64,000 nucleotides of DNA, taken from CATQGW01 sp965242565 (lineage in GTDB: Bacteria; Chloroflexota; Dehalococcoidia; Bin125). Both the position numbers and the translations under genes were made by a program. The stretch is taken from assembly GCA_965242565.1 (NCBI GenBank), contig OZ251457.1, positions 2,108,001-2,172,000 on the forward strand, read 5' to 3'. Of this stretch, positions 25,497 through 33,809 are shown one piece after another. The notes below the pieces were generated by a model. It was given only the letters and a program-made list of their open reading frames with translations. It was not told the DNA's origin and made no database searches. Position 1 is the first letter of the stretch; each line of letters opens with the position of its first letter.

Positions 25497-26477
25497 ATGT
25501 CTGAGAGGCCTGACTCTCTACCCACCTACGACCAGCTGCCGGTGCGGGAGCACAACCCGCCCAAAACTGCCTGGGGGCTGTTTGGCGACGACGACCAGGT
25601 GGGCATGTTCAACCTCCAGACGCCGGAGCGAATCGTGCAGGCGGCGCGGCTGGTGCACAAGGGGGCGCTGTTCCCGATGAACTGGGATCAGTCGCAGCCC
25701 TCGCCGCCGCTCTACAACCGCGGCGCGGTGCGCCACACGGTGATGCGGCGGGCCGGCTTCGGGCATCACGGCGACGATGTGCTCGACAACCTCTACACCC
25801 AGCAGTCGTCGCAGTGGGACGCGCTGACGCATGTGGGCGATTTCGAGCACGGCTTCTGGGGCGGGGTGACCAACGAGTGGCTGCTGGAGAACCGCGACAC
25901 GCCGAAGCTGGGCATCGAACACTGGGCGCAGCGCGGCATCGCCGGGCGCGCCGTGCTGCTGGACCTCGGGCGCTGGTATGAGGCGCAGGGCCGACCGCTG
26001 GCGTTCGACGAGACATTCCGCATCCCCGTCGAGGATGTCGAGGCCTGCCGCGCGGCGCAGGGCGTGGCGTTCGAGCCGGGCGATGTGGTGCTGATTCGGC
26101 TGGGCTGGATTTCCTGGTACGAGCGGCAGGGAATGGGCGTGAAGCAGGCGATGTCGCAGATGACCAACCTGGCCTTCCCGGGGCTGGCCTGCGCGGAGGA
26201 GATGGCGGCCTACTGGTTCGACCATCACGTCGCCGCGCTTTGCTCCGACAATCCGGCGCTGGAGGCCTGGCCGCCGCCCAACTTCGCGGACCCCGACGGC
26301 TTCCTGCACCACTGGATCATCGGCCGCTTCGGAATGGCGATCGGCGAGATGTTCGTGCTGGATCACCTGGCCGACGACTGCGCGGCGGACGGGGTCTACG
26401 AGAGCTTCTTCGCGTCGGCGCCGCTTAACGTGAAGGGCGGAACAGGCAGCCCGCCCAACGCGCTGGCGATCAAGTAG
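25497..26477 (+). CDS. Cyclase-family hydrolase (kynurenine formamidase-like fold)
   Basis: This metal-dependent amide or ester hydrolase of about 326 residues belongs to the cyclase family (PF04199). The metal-binding segment reads SSQWDALTHVGDFEHGF, with His and Asp at the usual H-x-G-x-x-D-type positions. A second region, YWFDHHVAALCSDNPALEAW, carries the distal His and the G-x-D-N-type segment. Members include kynurenine formamidase and polyketide cyclase-like enzymes. The substrate here is unknown. The ATG with GGAGGCTGCG ahead of it was chosen over one 18 nt upstream. A TAGACT box lies about 37 nt upstream of the start. Confidence 0.85.
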   Translation: MSERPDSLPTYDQLPVREHNPPKTAWGLFGDDDQVGMFNLQTPERIVQAARLVHKGALFPMNWDQSQPSPPLYNRGAVRHTVMRRAGFGHHGDDVLDNLYTQQSSQWDALTHVGDFEHGFWGGVTNEWLLENRDTPKLGIEHWAQRGIAGRAVLLDLGRWYEAQGRPLAFDETFRIPVEDVEACRAAQGVAFEPGDVVLIRLGWISWYERQGMGVKQAMSQMTNLAFPGLACAEEMAAYWFDHHVAALCSDNPALEAWPPPNFADPDGFLHHWIIGRFGMAIGEMFVLDHLADDCAADGVYESFFASAPLNVKGGTGSPPNALAIK

Positions 26478-26614
26478 GGCAGCCAAACAGGGCGAGCGGG
26501 ACGCGGGCCGGAGCGACGGCAAGCGGCCTGGCAGGCGACTTGGCAAGCGGCTTGGCGCGGGCAACAGATAGACTGTGCGCGACGCTCGCGGTTGAAGGGG
26601 AGCAGAGCCGCCGT

Positions 26615-27142
26615 ATGCCCGACACACAGATCGAAGTCGTCCAGGGCGACATCACGGTCCAGGACACCGAAGCCATCGTCAACGCGGCCAACAACCACCT
26701 CTGGATGGGGGCCGGCTCGGCGGGCGCGATCGTCCGCGCGGGCGGGCGCGAAATCGAGGACGAGGCGATGCGGCAGGGGCCGATCGCGGTGGGCGAATCG
26801 GTCGTCACGGGCGGCGGCGCGCTGCTCGCCAACCACGTGATCCACGCCGCGGCGATGGGGCAGGACCTGCTCACCTCGGAAGAGAATATCCGCGCCGCGA
26901 CGGACAGCGCGCTGCGCCGCGCGGAGGAGCTGCAACTGGCCTCCGTCTCGTTCCCGGCACTGGGCACCGGCGTGGGCGGCTTTCCGCTTGACCAGGCGGC
27001 GCGGATCATGATCGCCGTCGCGCGGCAGCATTCGGGCGGGCAGCGCTCCGTCCGCACCGTGCGCTTTGTGCTCTTCGACGAGGCCGCCTACACAGCATTC
27101 CGGGACGCCGCCGAGGCGGCGGAGGGGAGCGCGACATCATGA
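26615..27142 (+). CDS. Macro-domain protein
   Basis: This protein of 175 residues is essentially one macro domain, which binds ADP-ribose or related metabolites and in some cases removes ADP-ribose or deacetylates O-acetyl-ADP-ribose. Visible motifs are VVQGDIT, the loop IVNAANNHLWMGAGSAGAI, and the second loop FPALGTGVGGFP. The NAAN and G-x-G-x-x-G-x-F-P features are those of active-type macro domains. The ATG has GGGGAG upstream, and a TAGACT box lies about 39 nt ahead. The stop overlaps the next gene (ATGA). Confidence 0.9.
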   Translation: MPDTQIEVVQGDITVQDTEAIVNAANNHLWMGAGSAGAIVRAGGREIEDEAMRQGPIAVGESVVTGGGALLANHVIHAAAMGQDLLTSEENIRAATDSALRRAEELQLASVSFPALGTGVGGFPLDQAARIMIAVARQHSGGQRSVRTVRFVLFDEAAYTAFRDAAEAAEGSATS

Positions 27143-27486
27143 GCCGCAAGATCGAGACCTGCACGCTGGAGCTGCGCGAGGGCGGAGAGTGGAGCGCCGT
27201 CACAGCGCTCAGCGACGCCGAGTGGACCGGTTTTGCGCCGGCCGGCTGCGGCGTGGATCAGGGGCGGGTGATCGCGGTGCCGGCCGAGGCGGTGCATCCG
27301 CTGCTGGATCCGAACGCGCCGGATCGCACCTTCCGGCTGGTCAGCCCCGAGGGCGAGCCGCTGTTCGAGTTTCTGGGCTACGTCGACGACCGCCGGCCGC
27401 GTCCCAAAGGTGCGATCATCCTCGGCATCAGCGCCACGCCGGAGCTGCTCGGCGCGTGGACGCAGGAGCTGGCGGCGTCGAGCTAG
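27139..27486 (+). CDS. Small hypothetical protein coupled to the macro-domain gene
   Basis: This 115-residue protein has a start that overlaps the macro-domain stop. It appears to be mostly beta: ETCTLELREGGEWSAVTAL, RVIAVPAEAVHP, TFRLVSPEGEPLFEFLGYV. No family is recognised. Tight coupling suggests it acts with the macro-domain protein, for example as a specificity or regulatory partner, but there is no direct evidence. Confidence 0.65.
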   Translation: MSRKIETCTLELREGGEWSAVTALSDAEWTGFAPAGCGVDQGRVIAVPAEAVHPLLDPNAPDRTFRLVSPEGEPLFEFLGYVDDRRPRPKGAIILGISATPELLGAWTQELAASS

Positions 27487-27499
27487 CGCCGGCGCTCGG

Positions 27500-27505
27500 T
27501 AGACT
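27500..27505 (+). promoter_or_regulatory. TAGACT -10 box, leaderless-type spacing
   Basis: TAGACT is followed by 6 nt and then the ATG at 27512, so transcription would begin at the start codon. Confidence 0.45.
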
Positions 27506-27511
27506 GCCCGC

Positions 27512-28072
27512 ATGCCCCACTACACCGGCTCTGGGGACGACGGCACGACCACGCTGTGGGGCGGCGGGCGCATCCCCAAATCGCACCCGCAGCCGGAGGC
27601 GTTCGGCGCGATCGACGAGGCGACCAGCGCGATCGGCCTGGGCCGCGCGCTGTCCTGCGGTGCGCGCACCAACGCGATCGCGGTCGAAATGCAGCGCCGC
27701 CTCTACCTGATCATGGCCGAGCTGGCCGTCGCCCCCGACAAGCCGATCCCCGACGACTTCGCCACGCAGCCCGCGCATGTGGCGGATCTGGAGGATCGCG
27801 CGGCGGAGCTGGAGGCGCTGGTCCCGCCGCCGGGTGAATTCGTCATTCCGGGCGAAGCAGCGGGCGCGGCGGCGCTGGATCTGGCGCGCACCACGCTGCG
27901 CCGCGCCGAGCGCGAGACGATCCGCCTGCGCGAGGCGGAGCACCCCGTCAACCCCGAGACGATCCGCTGGCTCAACCGCGCCTCCTCGGTGCTCTTCGCT
28001 CTGGCCCGCTACGAGGAGGCCGAGGCCGGCGCCGCCAGCCGCCCGGCCGCGCAGCCGCGCAACGGATCCTGA
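27512..28072 (+). CDS. Cob(I)alamin adenosyltransferase, PduO type
   Basis: This 186-residue enzyme transfers adenosyl from ATP to cob(I)alamin to make adenosylcobalamin. The N-terminal TGSGDDGTTTLWGGGRIPK binds ATP, followed by AFGAIDEATSAIGLGRA, FVIPG, LDLARTTLRRAERETIRL and the late LNRASSVLFALARYEE helix, all typical of the PduO trimer family. It implies use of B12-dependent enzymes such as methylmalonyl-CoA mutase or class II ribonucleotide reductase elsewhere, and would fit the acyl-CoA carboxylase in this window. It probably has a leaderless promoter. Confidence 0.93.
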   Translation: MPHYTGSGDDGTTTLWGGGRIPKSHPQPEAFGAIDEATSAIGLGRALSCGARTNAIAVEMQRRLYLIMAELAVAPDKPIPDDFATQPAHVADLEDRAAELEALVPPPGEFVIPGEAAGAAALDLARTTLRRAERETIRLREAEHPVNPETIRWLNRASSVLFALARYEEAEAGAASRPAAQPRNGS

Positions 28073-28075
28073 GCG

Positions 28076-29335
28076 ATGCCCTCCACCACGCTCGCCTTCA
28101 TCTCCGAGGACGCCAGCCTGCAGCTCGCCCGCGTCTCCGACGACGGCCCGGGGCCGCCGGAAACCCGCCTCTCGATGGAGCGCGAAGGATTGCTCTTCAT
28201 GTGGCCGACCTGGTCGCCCGACGGACGGACCATCGCGATCAGCGCCAGCTCGCACCAACGCGAGAATCCGCGCCTCGAACTCTGGCGCGCGCCGCTTGAT
28301 GAGGGGGAATCGGAGACGCTCTACGCCAATCCGGCCGACGCCCGCCAGATCGTCGCGCCCGGGCTGGCCCACTACGTCAACTGGTCGCCTTCCGGGCGGG
28401 TGCTGGCCGTCGTGGGCAATGTGGGCAACGGGTTGGCTGCCAGCCTGGTCGCGGCCCGCGGCGGCGTTCAGCCGCGGCGCTTAATGGACGGCGCGCCGCT
28501 TTACTTCGCCTGGTCGCCCGACGGGCGCGCGATGGTCGTGCATCGCGGCGCGCAGCTGCAGCTGTTGGATTTGGCCGCAGGCGGCGGTGAGGAGCGTCAG
28601 CTGCTGCGAGCGCGCCCCTGCTTCCGCGCGCCCGTCTGGACGACGGACGGCCAAAACGTGGTCTACGCCGCCCCGCGCGCCGGCGGCGGCGGCACGGTCG
28701 TGCGCGCGTCGCGGACGGAGGAGGAGCGCGAGGAGCTGCTTGACATCGGCGGCGACGCGGCGGTCGACGGCCTCGGCGCGGGCGCCAGCGCTATGGCGTT
28801 CGTGCGCGCTCCCCGGCATGACCGGATCGCCATCCTGCCGCTGCCGGAAGGGGATACCGATTCGCTGGGGATCGTCGGCTGCGACCTCGTCGCCGGCGAG
28901 CAGCGGGCGGTCAGCGATCGCCCCGCCAACGCGGTGTTCTGGGCGCCCGACGGCGAGTCGCTCTTCGCCTTCGAGCCGATGCCCGGCACTACCCTGATCG
29001 GGCTCACGCGCTACGACCTGTTCGGTGAACGGACAATCGGCGGGAGCGGCGAGCGGCTCGCGCGCTTTCAGCCCAGCGCAGAATTCGCCTCCTTCCTCGG
29101 CTTTTTCGACCAGTTCGCGCAATCGCACCAGATCATCTCGCCCGACGGGCGCTGGCTCACCTTCTCGGGCCTGGCCCTGGGCAACGGCGGGTCGGGGCGG
29201 CGCGGGTTCGGGCCGCAGAACGGCTGCTACATCGTGCCGACCGACGGCTCCGGCCCCGCGCAGCGTGTCGCCGCCGGCAGCATCGGCTTCTTCCCACCCG
29301 CCGCCGCGCCGGCCGGCGCGGCTGAGCAGGACTAG
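28076..29335 (+). CDS. TolB/WD40-like beta-propeller protein
   Basis: This 419-residue protein has repeated PD40-type motifs (WSPDGRTIAIS, WSPSGRVLAV, WSPDGRAMVV, WTTDGQNVVY, WAPDGESLFAF, ISPDGRWLTF), about six blades of a beta-propeller. There is no signal peptide and no attached catalytic domain, unlike peptidase or TolB relatives. It begins 3 nt after the adenosyltransferase stop, so the two are probably co-transcribed. A scaffold or binding role is inferred. Confidence 0.82.
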   Translation: MPSTTLAFISEDASLQLARVSDDGPGPPETRLSMEREGLLFMWPTWSPDGRTIAISASSHQRENPRLELWRAPLDEGESETLYANPADARQIVAPGLAHYVNWSPSGRVLAVVGNVGNGLAASLVAARGGVQPRRLMDGAPLYFAWSPDGRAMVVHRGAQLQLLDLAAGGGEERQLLRARPCFRAPVWTTDGQNVVYAAPRAGGGGTVVRASRTEEEREELLDIGGDAAVDGLGAGASAMAFVRAPRHDRIAILPLPEGDTDSLGIVGCDLVAGEQRAVSDRPANAVFWAPDGESLFAFEPMPGTTLIGLTRYDLFGERTIGGSGERLARFQPSAEFASFLGFFDQFAQSHQIISPDGRWLTFSGLALGNGGSGRRGFGPQNGCYIVPTDGSGPAQRVAAGSIGFFPPAAAPAGAAEQD

Positions 29336-29350
29336 CGGGAGCGAGCGCCG

Positions 29351-29788
29351 ATGGCCTGCCGCACCGACTCCACCCAGCTGCTCCGCCGCCACCGGCTGCG
29401 GGTCACCCAGCAGCGCTTGGCGCTGCTCGAAGCGCTGCGTCACAGCGGCGAGCACGCCACCGCGGTGGACCTGCTCGATCAGGCGCGCAGCGATGTTGCC
29501 GAGCTCGACGCCAGCACCGTCTACCGCACGCTCGGCCAGCTGCGCGATCTGGGGCTGGTCTCGCAAACCGACCTGGGCACCGGCGAGCGCACCTATCACT
29601 GGCGCGGCGACACGCCGCACCACCATCTCGTCTGCACCGATTGCGGAGCGATCGCGCAGCTGCCGCACGATCTGCTGCGCAGCGTCGCCAACCGCCTGCA
29701 CCGCGATTTCGGCTTCCAGGCCGATATCGACCACTGGGCGGTCTACGGCCGCTGCCGCGCCTGCGCCGCGAGAGAAGCGCTGTCATGA
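29351..29788 (+). CDS. Fur-family metal-responsive regulator
   Basis: The 145-residue protein has the Fur winged helix (VTQQRLALLEAL, then the recognition region ASTVYRTLGQLRDLGLVSQ) and the C-terminal metal and dimer domain with HHHLVCTDCG and a second CxxC (CRAC), forming a structural zinc site. Such proteins repress iron, zinc or peroxide-response genes when metal-bound. The stop overlaps the start of the prenyl synthase gene (ATGA), so metal or redox control of the hopanoid cluster is possible. Which of Fur, Zur or PerR it is cannot be told from sequence alone. Confidence 0.9.
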   Translation: MACRTDSTQLLRRHRLRVTQQRLALLEALRHSGEHATAVDLLDQARSDVAELDASTVYRTLGQLRDLGLVSQTDLGTGERTYHWRGDTPHHHLVCTDCGAIAQLPHDLLRSVANRLHRDFGFQADIDHWAVYGRCRACAAREALS

Positions 29789-30840
29789 CCGACGCTCTGC
29801 CGGCCGCGCTCACCCGTCACACGGCGGCGGTCGAAGCCGAAATGCGCGCGACGGTCGACGCGGCGGCGGCGAGCGGCGGTCTCAAACTGCCGATTCACGA
29901 CATGGCGCGCTACGCGCTGGGCTGGATCGATCAACACGGGAACCCCGACGACGCGGCCGGCAAGCGCGCCCGCCCCGCGCTCTGCATGCTCGGCGCAGCG
30001 GCGATCTCGCCCGATCCGGACGCGCAGCAGCGCGCGCTGCACGGCGCCGCGGCCGTGGAATTCGTCCACAACTTCTCGCTCGTCCACGATGACATCCAGG
30101 ACCGGGATGAACAGCGGCGCGGCCGCCCCACCGTCTGGAAAATCTGGGGCGTCAGCCAGGCGATCAATGTAGGCGACGCGCTGCGCGAGCTGGCGGACCT
30201 GGCGCTGCTGCGCGCCCGCTCCGCAGACGCGCCCGCCGAAGCGATCCTGGACGCCGCCGCGCGTCTCAACGGCGCGACGCTGCGGATGATCGAGGGGCAA
30301 TACCTCGATCTGACGTTTGAAGAGCGGCTCGATGTGGAACTTGACGAATACCTACAGATGGTGGAGCGCAAGACGGGCGCGATGATGGGCGTGAGCCTGG
30401 CGATCGGCGCGGCGCTGGCGGGCGGATCGGCGCAGCAGGCCGACGCGCTGCAACGCGCCGGCGAGCGGCTGGGGCGCTGCTTCCAGATCCGCGACGACTG
30501 GCTCGGCGTCTGGGGCGACGCCGCCGCGCTGGGCAAGTCCACGCAGAGCGACATCCGCCGCAAGAAGAAGTCGTTCCCCGTGCTCTGGACGCTGCGCAAC
30601 GCGCCGCCGCCGGTGCGACGCTCGCTGCTCGATGCCTGGCGGATCGACGCGCTCTCCGACGACGACGTAGCGGCCGTTCAGGCGCTGCTCGACGAGAGCG
30701 GCGCATCGGACGCCGCCGACCAGGCGGCGGAGCGCGAGTACCAGGCGTTCCGCAGCGCGCTGCTCGATTGCCGGCCGCGCGAGCAGGCCGTGGCCGAGCT
30801 GGAGGCGATCGCCGCCTTCACGATGCAGCGGGACCGCTGA
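29785..30840 (+). CDS. Polyprenyl diphosphate synthase (FPP/GGPP type)
   Basis: This enzyme of about 351 residues condenses isopentenyl diphosphate with allylic diphosphates. The first Asp-rich motif is D102-D-I-Q-D106 followed by RRGRPT, and the second is IRDDWLGVWGD (from residue 235), the form seen in actinobacterial-type GGPP synthases. DIRRKKKSFP provides the late Lys pair. The start was set at the ATG overlapping the fur stop. The gene leads into squalene-hopene cyclase one base later, so it probably supplies farnesyl diphosphate for hopanoids. Product length is not certain from motifs. Confidence 0.9.
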   Translation: MTDALPAALTRHTAAVEAEMRATVDAAAASGGLKLPIHDMARYALGWIDQHGNPDDAAGKRARPALCMLGAAAISPDPDAQQRALHGAAAVEFVHNFSLVHDDIQDRDEQRRGRPTVWKIWGVSQAINVGDALRELADLALLRARSADAPAEAILDAAARLNGATLRMIEGQYLDLTFEERLDVELDEYLQMVERKTGAMMGVSLAIGAALAGGSAQQADALQRAGERLGRCFQIRDDWLGVWGDAAALGKSTQSDIRRKKKSFPVLWTLRNAPPPVRRSLLDAWRIDALSDDDVAAVQALLDESGASDAADQAAEREYQAFRSALLDCRPREQAVAELEAIAAFTMQRDR

Positions 30841-30841
30841 G

Positions 30842-32785
30842 ATGCCCGCCGGACCCACTAAGCCCGCCAGGCCCGCCGACGCCGAGCTGCGCCGCACAAT
30901 CGAGCGCGCCCAGCAGTGGCTGCTCGACGAGCAAGACGCATCGGGCTTCTGGTGGGGCGAACTCGAATCCAACGCCTCGATCACCGCCGAATACCTGCTG
31001 CTCACTCATCACCTCGGCATCGGCGACCGCGAGCTCTGGGACGGCATCGCCCGCTACCTGCGCGCGCAGCAGCGCGAAGCGGGCTTCTGGTCCCAGTACC
31101 TCGACGGCCCCGGCGACATCAGCACCTCCGTCGAGGCCTACTTCGCGCTCAAGCTGGCGGGCGACGAGCCCGACGCGCCCCACATGCAGCGCGCCCGCGA
31201 ATGGATCATCGAGCAGGGCGGCATCGCCTCCGCCCGCGTCTTCACCAAAATCTGGCTCGCGCTGTTCGGCCAGTACGACTGGGAGCGGCTGCCCGCCATG
31301 CCGGCCTGGCTCAACCTGCTACCCAGCTGGTTTCCGATCAACCTCTACGAGTTCGCCTCCTGGGCGCGCGCCACGATCGTCGGAATCACCGTGATCATGG
31401 CGCTGCGCCCCACCGCCAGCCTGCCCGCCGGCGCCGCCGTACCCGAGCTCTGGGCGCGGCCCGGCGACCGCGCCCGCTTCGCCGTCCCGCCCCCGCGCAA
31501 GCGCCTCTCCTGGGAGGGCGCGTTCATAACGATCGACAGCGTGCTGCGCTTCCTCGATCGCAACCACATCCGCCCCTTCGAGCGCCGCGCGCTCGCCCAA
31601 GCCGAGCGCTGGCTGCTCGACCGCCAGGAGGCCGACGGCTGTTGGGGCGGCATTCAGCCGCCCTGGGTCTACGCCATCCTCGCCCTCCGCGCGATGGGCT
31701 ACTCGCTCGATCACCCCGTGCTCCAACGCGCCCTGCGTGGCTTCGCGCGCTTCACCTGGAACGCCGACAACCCGTCGGGCGGGCGCATGACCTGGACCGA
31801 ATCCTGCCAGTCGCCCGTCTGGGACACCTGCCTGGCCGCGATCGGGCTGCTCGATTCCGGGATGGATCCGCAGCACGACGCGCTCCAGCGCGCCGGACGC
31901 TGGATGCTCGGCGAGCAGGTGCTCGGCGGCGGCGACTGGCAGGTCAAAAACCCCGACACGCCGCCCGGCGGCTGGGCCTTCGAGTTCGACAACGACGTCT
32001 ACCCCGATATCGACGACACGGCGGTGGTGATGACCGCGCTGGAGCGCATCCCGCTGCCCGACGCCGCGCCCGAGCGCGAACTCGCGCTGGAGCGCGGCCT
32101 GCGCTGGATGCTCTCCATGCAGTCCACCGACGGCGGCTGGGGCGCGTTCGATGTGGACAACGACCGTGCCTTCCTCAGGGCCATCCCCTTCGCCGACTTC
32201 GGCGAGCTGCTCGATCCGCCCACCGCCGACGTGACCGCCCACGCGCTCGAACTGCTCGGCCTGCTCGGCTACAGCGGCGAATACCCGCCCGCCCAGCGCG
32301 GACTCCAGTTCCTCTACGACCTCCAGGAGCCCGACGGCGCCTGGTGGGGGCGCTGGGGAGTCAACTACATCTACGGCCTCGGCGCGGCGCTGCCCGCGCT
32401 CGCCGCGTTGGGCGAGCCGATCACCGCCCCGCCCGTGCGCCGCGCCGTCGACTGGCTGATCCGCCACCAACTGCCCGACGGCGGCTGGGGCGAAAGTTGC
32501 GATACCTACGCCGATCCGTCGCTGCGCGGCGCAGGACCCTCGACCCCCTCCCAAACCGCCTGGGCGCTGATGGCGCTGCTCGCCGCCGGCGAGGCCGAGC
32601 ACGACGCCGTCTCGCGCGGAATCGACTACCTGATCCGTCGTCAGCGCAGCGACGGCACCTGGGACGAAGACCACTTCACCGGCACCGGCTTCCCCTCCGA
32701 TTTCATGATCAACTACCATCTCTACCGCCACTACTTCCCGCTCATGGCGCTGGGGCGCTATGAGCAAGCGGCCGTTGCCCGTTAG
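30842..32785 (+). CDS. shc: Squalene-hopene cyclase
   Basis: This 647-residue membrane-associated class II triterpene cyclase converts squalene to hopene and hopanol. The catalytic DxDD motif reads D389-I-D391-D-T-A (codons 32006-32023), where the middle Asp protonates squalene. Several QW-type repeats are visible (QEADGCWGG, QSTDGGWGAF, QLPDGGWGE, QRSDGTWDE). Its length is normal for the family. It starts one base after the prenyl synthase stop. HpnC and HpnD genes follow after a GNAT and a dodecin gene. Confidence 0.95.
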   Translation: MPAGPTKPARPADAELRRTIERAQQWLLDEQDASGFWWGELESNASITAEYLLLTHHLGIGDRELWDGIARYLRAQQREAGFWSQYLDGPGDISTSVEAYFALKLAGDEPDAPHMQRAREWIIEQGGIASARVFTKIWLALFGQYDWERLPAMPAWLNLLPSWFPINLYEFASWARATIVGITVIMALRPTASLPAGAAVPELWARPGDRARFAVPPPRKRLSWEGAFITIDSVLRFLDRNHIRPFERRALAQAERWLLDRQEADGCWGGIQPPWVYAILALRAMGYSLDHPVLQRALRGFARFTWNADNPSGGRMTWTESCQSPVWDTCLAAIGLLDSGMDPQHDALQRAGRWMLGEQVLGGGDWQVKNPDTPPGGWAFEFDNDVYPDIDDTAVVMTALERIPLPDAAPERELALERGLRWMLSMQSTDGGWGAFDVDNDRAFLRAIPFADFGELLDPPTADVTAHALELLGLLGYSGEYPPAQRGLQFLYDLQEPDGAWWGRWGVNYIYGLGAALPALAALGEPITAPPVRRAVDWLIRHQLPDGGWGESCDTYADPSLRGAGPSTPSQTAWALMALLAAGEAEHDAVSRGIDYLIRRQRSDGTWDEDHFTGTGFPSDFMINYHLYRHYFPLMALGRYEQAAVAR

Positions 32786-32836
32786 ACTGCGTGGTCCGCG
32801 CGCCGTGGGGCGCCGCGCGGGGAAGGACACCAGGTC

Positions 32837-33511
32837 ATGGCCAGGGACAGCTTGGACATTGAACTGCACGAGCTCCCCCTGGACATCACGCTCGGGGGAC
32901 ACGGCATTCACCTCCGCTCGCTGCGGCGCGGCGATGAACACGCGCTGCTTGACTTCGGACGCCGCCAGCCGGACGACGACCTGCTCTTCCTCGAGCGCGA
33001 CATCACCGACGCGGCGGAAGTCGCCGCCTGGGTGGCGGACACTAACGCTGGGCGTGTCCAGTCGTTCGTCGCGTTCGACGACGAGCAGATGCTGGGCTAC
33101 GCGACGATCGAGCGCGGTCATCTGCGCTGGACGCGGCATGTGGCGGAAATCCGCGTGATGGTCGACATCGGCGCGCGGCGACTGGGGCTGGGGCACGTGC
33201 TACTGGGCATCGCCTTCGAGGGCGCGCTGGCCGCCGATGTCTCCAAAATCGTCGCCCAGATGACGCCGATCCAGGTCGGCGCGCGCAAACTCTTCGAGGG
33301 GCTCGGCTTCGAGGAAGACGCCGTGCTCACCAAGCACGTCGAATCCAAGGACGGCGAGCGCCACGACCTCGTCGTGATGCGCTTCGACACAACGCAGCGG
33401 CAGGTCTGCGAGGGCTGCGGCGAGGCGGTGCTGACGCTGATCCCGCTGTCCGGACGCCAGCTCTGCTGGTCCTGCTACGAGCTGGAAGACGTTGAACTGG
33501 GCGCGGGCTAA
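32837..33511 (+). CDS. GNAT acetyltransferase fused to a zinc ribbon
   Basis: This 224-residue protein has a GNAT fold over about residues 20-180 (IHLRSLRRGDEHALLDF, AEIRVMVDIGARRLGLGHVLL, MTPIQVGARKLFEGLGF). A C-terminal treble-clef or zinc ribbon has two Cys pairs (CEGCGE and CWSCYE), probably one zinc site. The acetyl-CoA loop R-R-L-G-L-G-H fits R/Q-x-x-G-x-G/A. The zinc ribbon suggests binding to protein or nucleic acid. A TAGACT box lies about 50 nt upstream. The gene is embedded in the hopanoid cluster but has no obvious biosynthetic role. Confidence 0.8.
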   Translation: MARDSLDIELHELPLDITLGGHGIHLRSLRRGDEHALLDFGRRQPDDDLLFLERDITDAAEVAAWVADTNAGRVQSFVAFDDEQMLGYATIERGHLRWTRHVAEIRVMVDIGARRLGLGHVLLGIAFEGALAADVSKIVAQMTPIQVGARKLFEGLGFEEDAVLTKHVESKDGERHDLVVMRFDTTQRQVCEGCGEAVLTLIPLSGRQLCWSCYELEDVELGAG

Positions 33512-33551
33512 CCGCCGGCGCGAGCCGCAGATCGGGAGAAAGGACATCAGC

Positions 33552-33791
33552 ATGGCTGAGCGACGCGACCACACCTACAAGATCATCGAACTCGTCGGCT
33601 CCTCGCCCGACGGCGTGGACACCGCGATCCGCAACGCGCTCGAGCGCGCCGGCGAGACGATCAAAAACATCGACTGGTTCGAGGTGCGCGAAATTCGCGG
33701 CGCCATGAACGAGGGCGAAATCGGCTGGTTCCAGGTCAAGCTCGGCGTCGGCTTCCGCGTGCTCGACCCGGCGGACCTCGCCGACGACTAG
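33552..33791 (+). CDS. Dodecin flavin-binding protein
   Basis: This 79-residue protein matches dodecin, a 12-subunit flavin store. It has YKIIELVGSSPDGVDTAIRNAL, then RAGETIKNIDWFEVREIRGAM and IGWFQVKLGVGFRVLD, with the Trp (in I-D-W-F) that stacks on flavin. AAAGGA lies upstream of the ATG. A longer in-frame start exists but would overlap the acetyltransferase gene. Flavin storage fits a cell rich in FAD and FMN enzymes, including HpnE-type desaturases. Confidence 0.93.
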   Translation: MAERRDHTYKIIELVGSSPDGVDTAIRNALERAGETIKNIDWFEVREIRGAMNEGEIGWFQVKLGVGFRVLDPADLADD

Positions 33792-33809
33792 CGCAGCCGG
33801 GTCAGCGAC

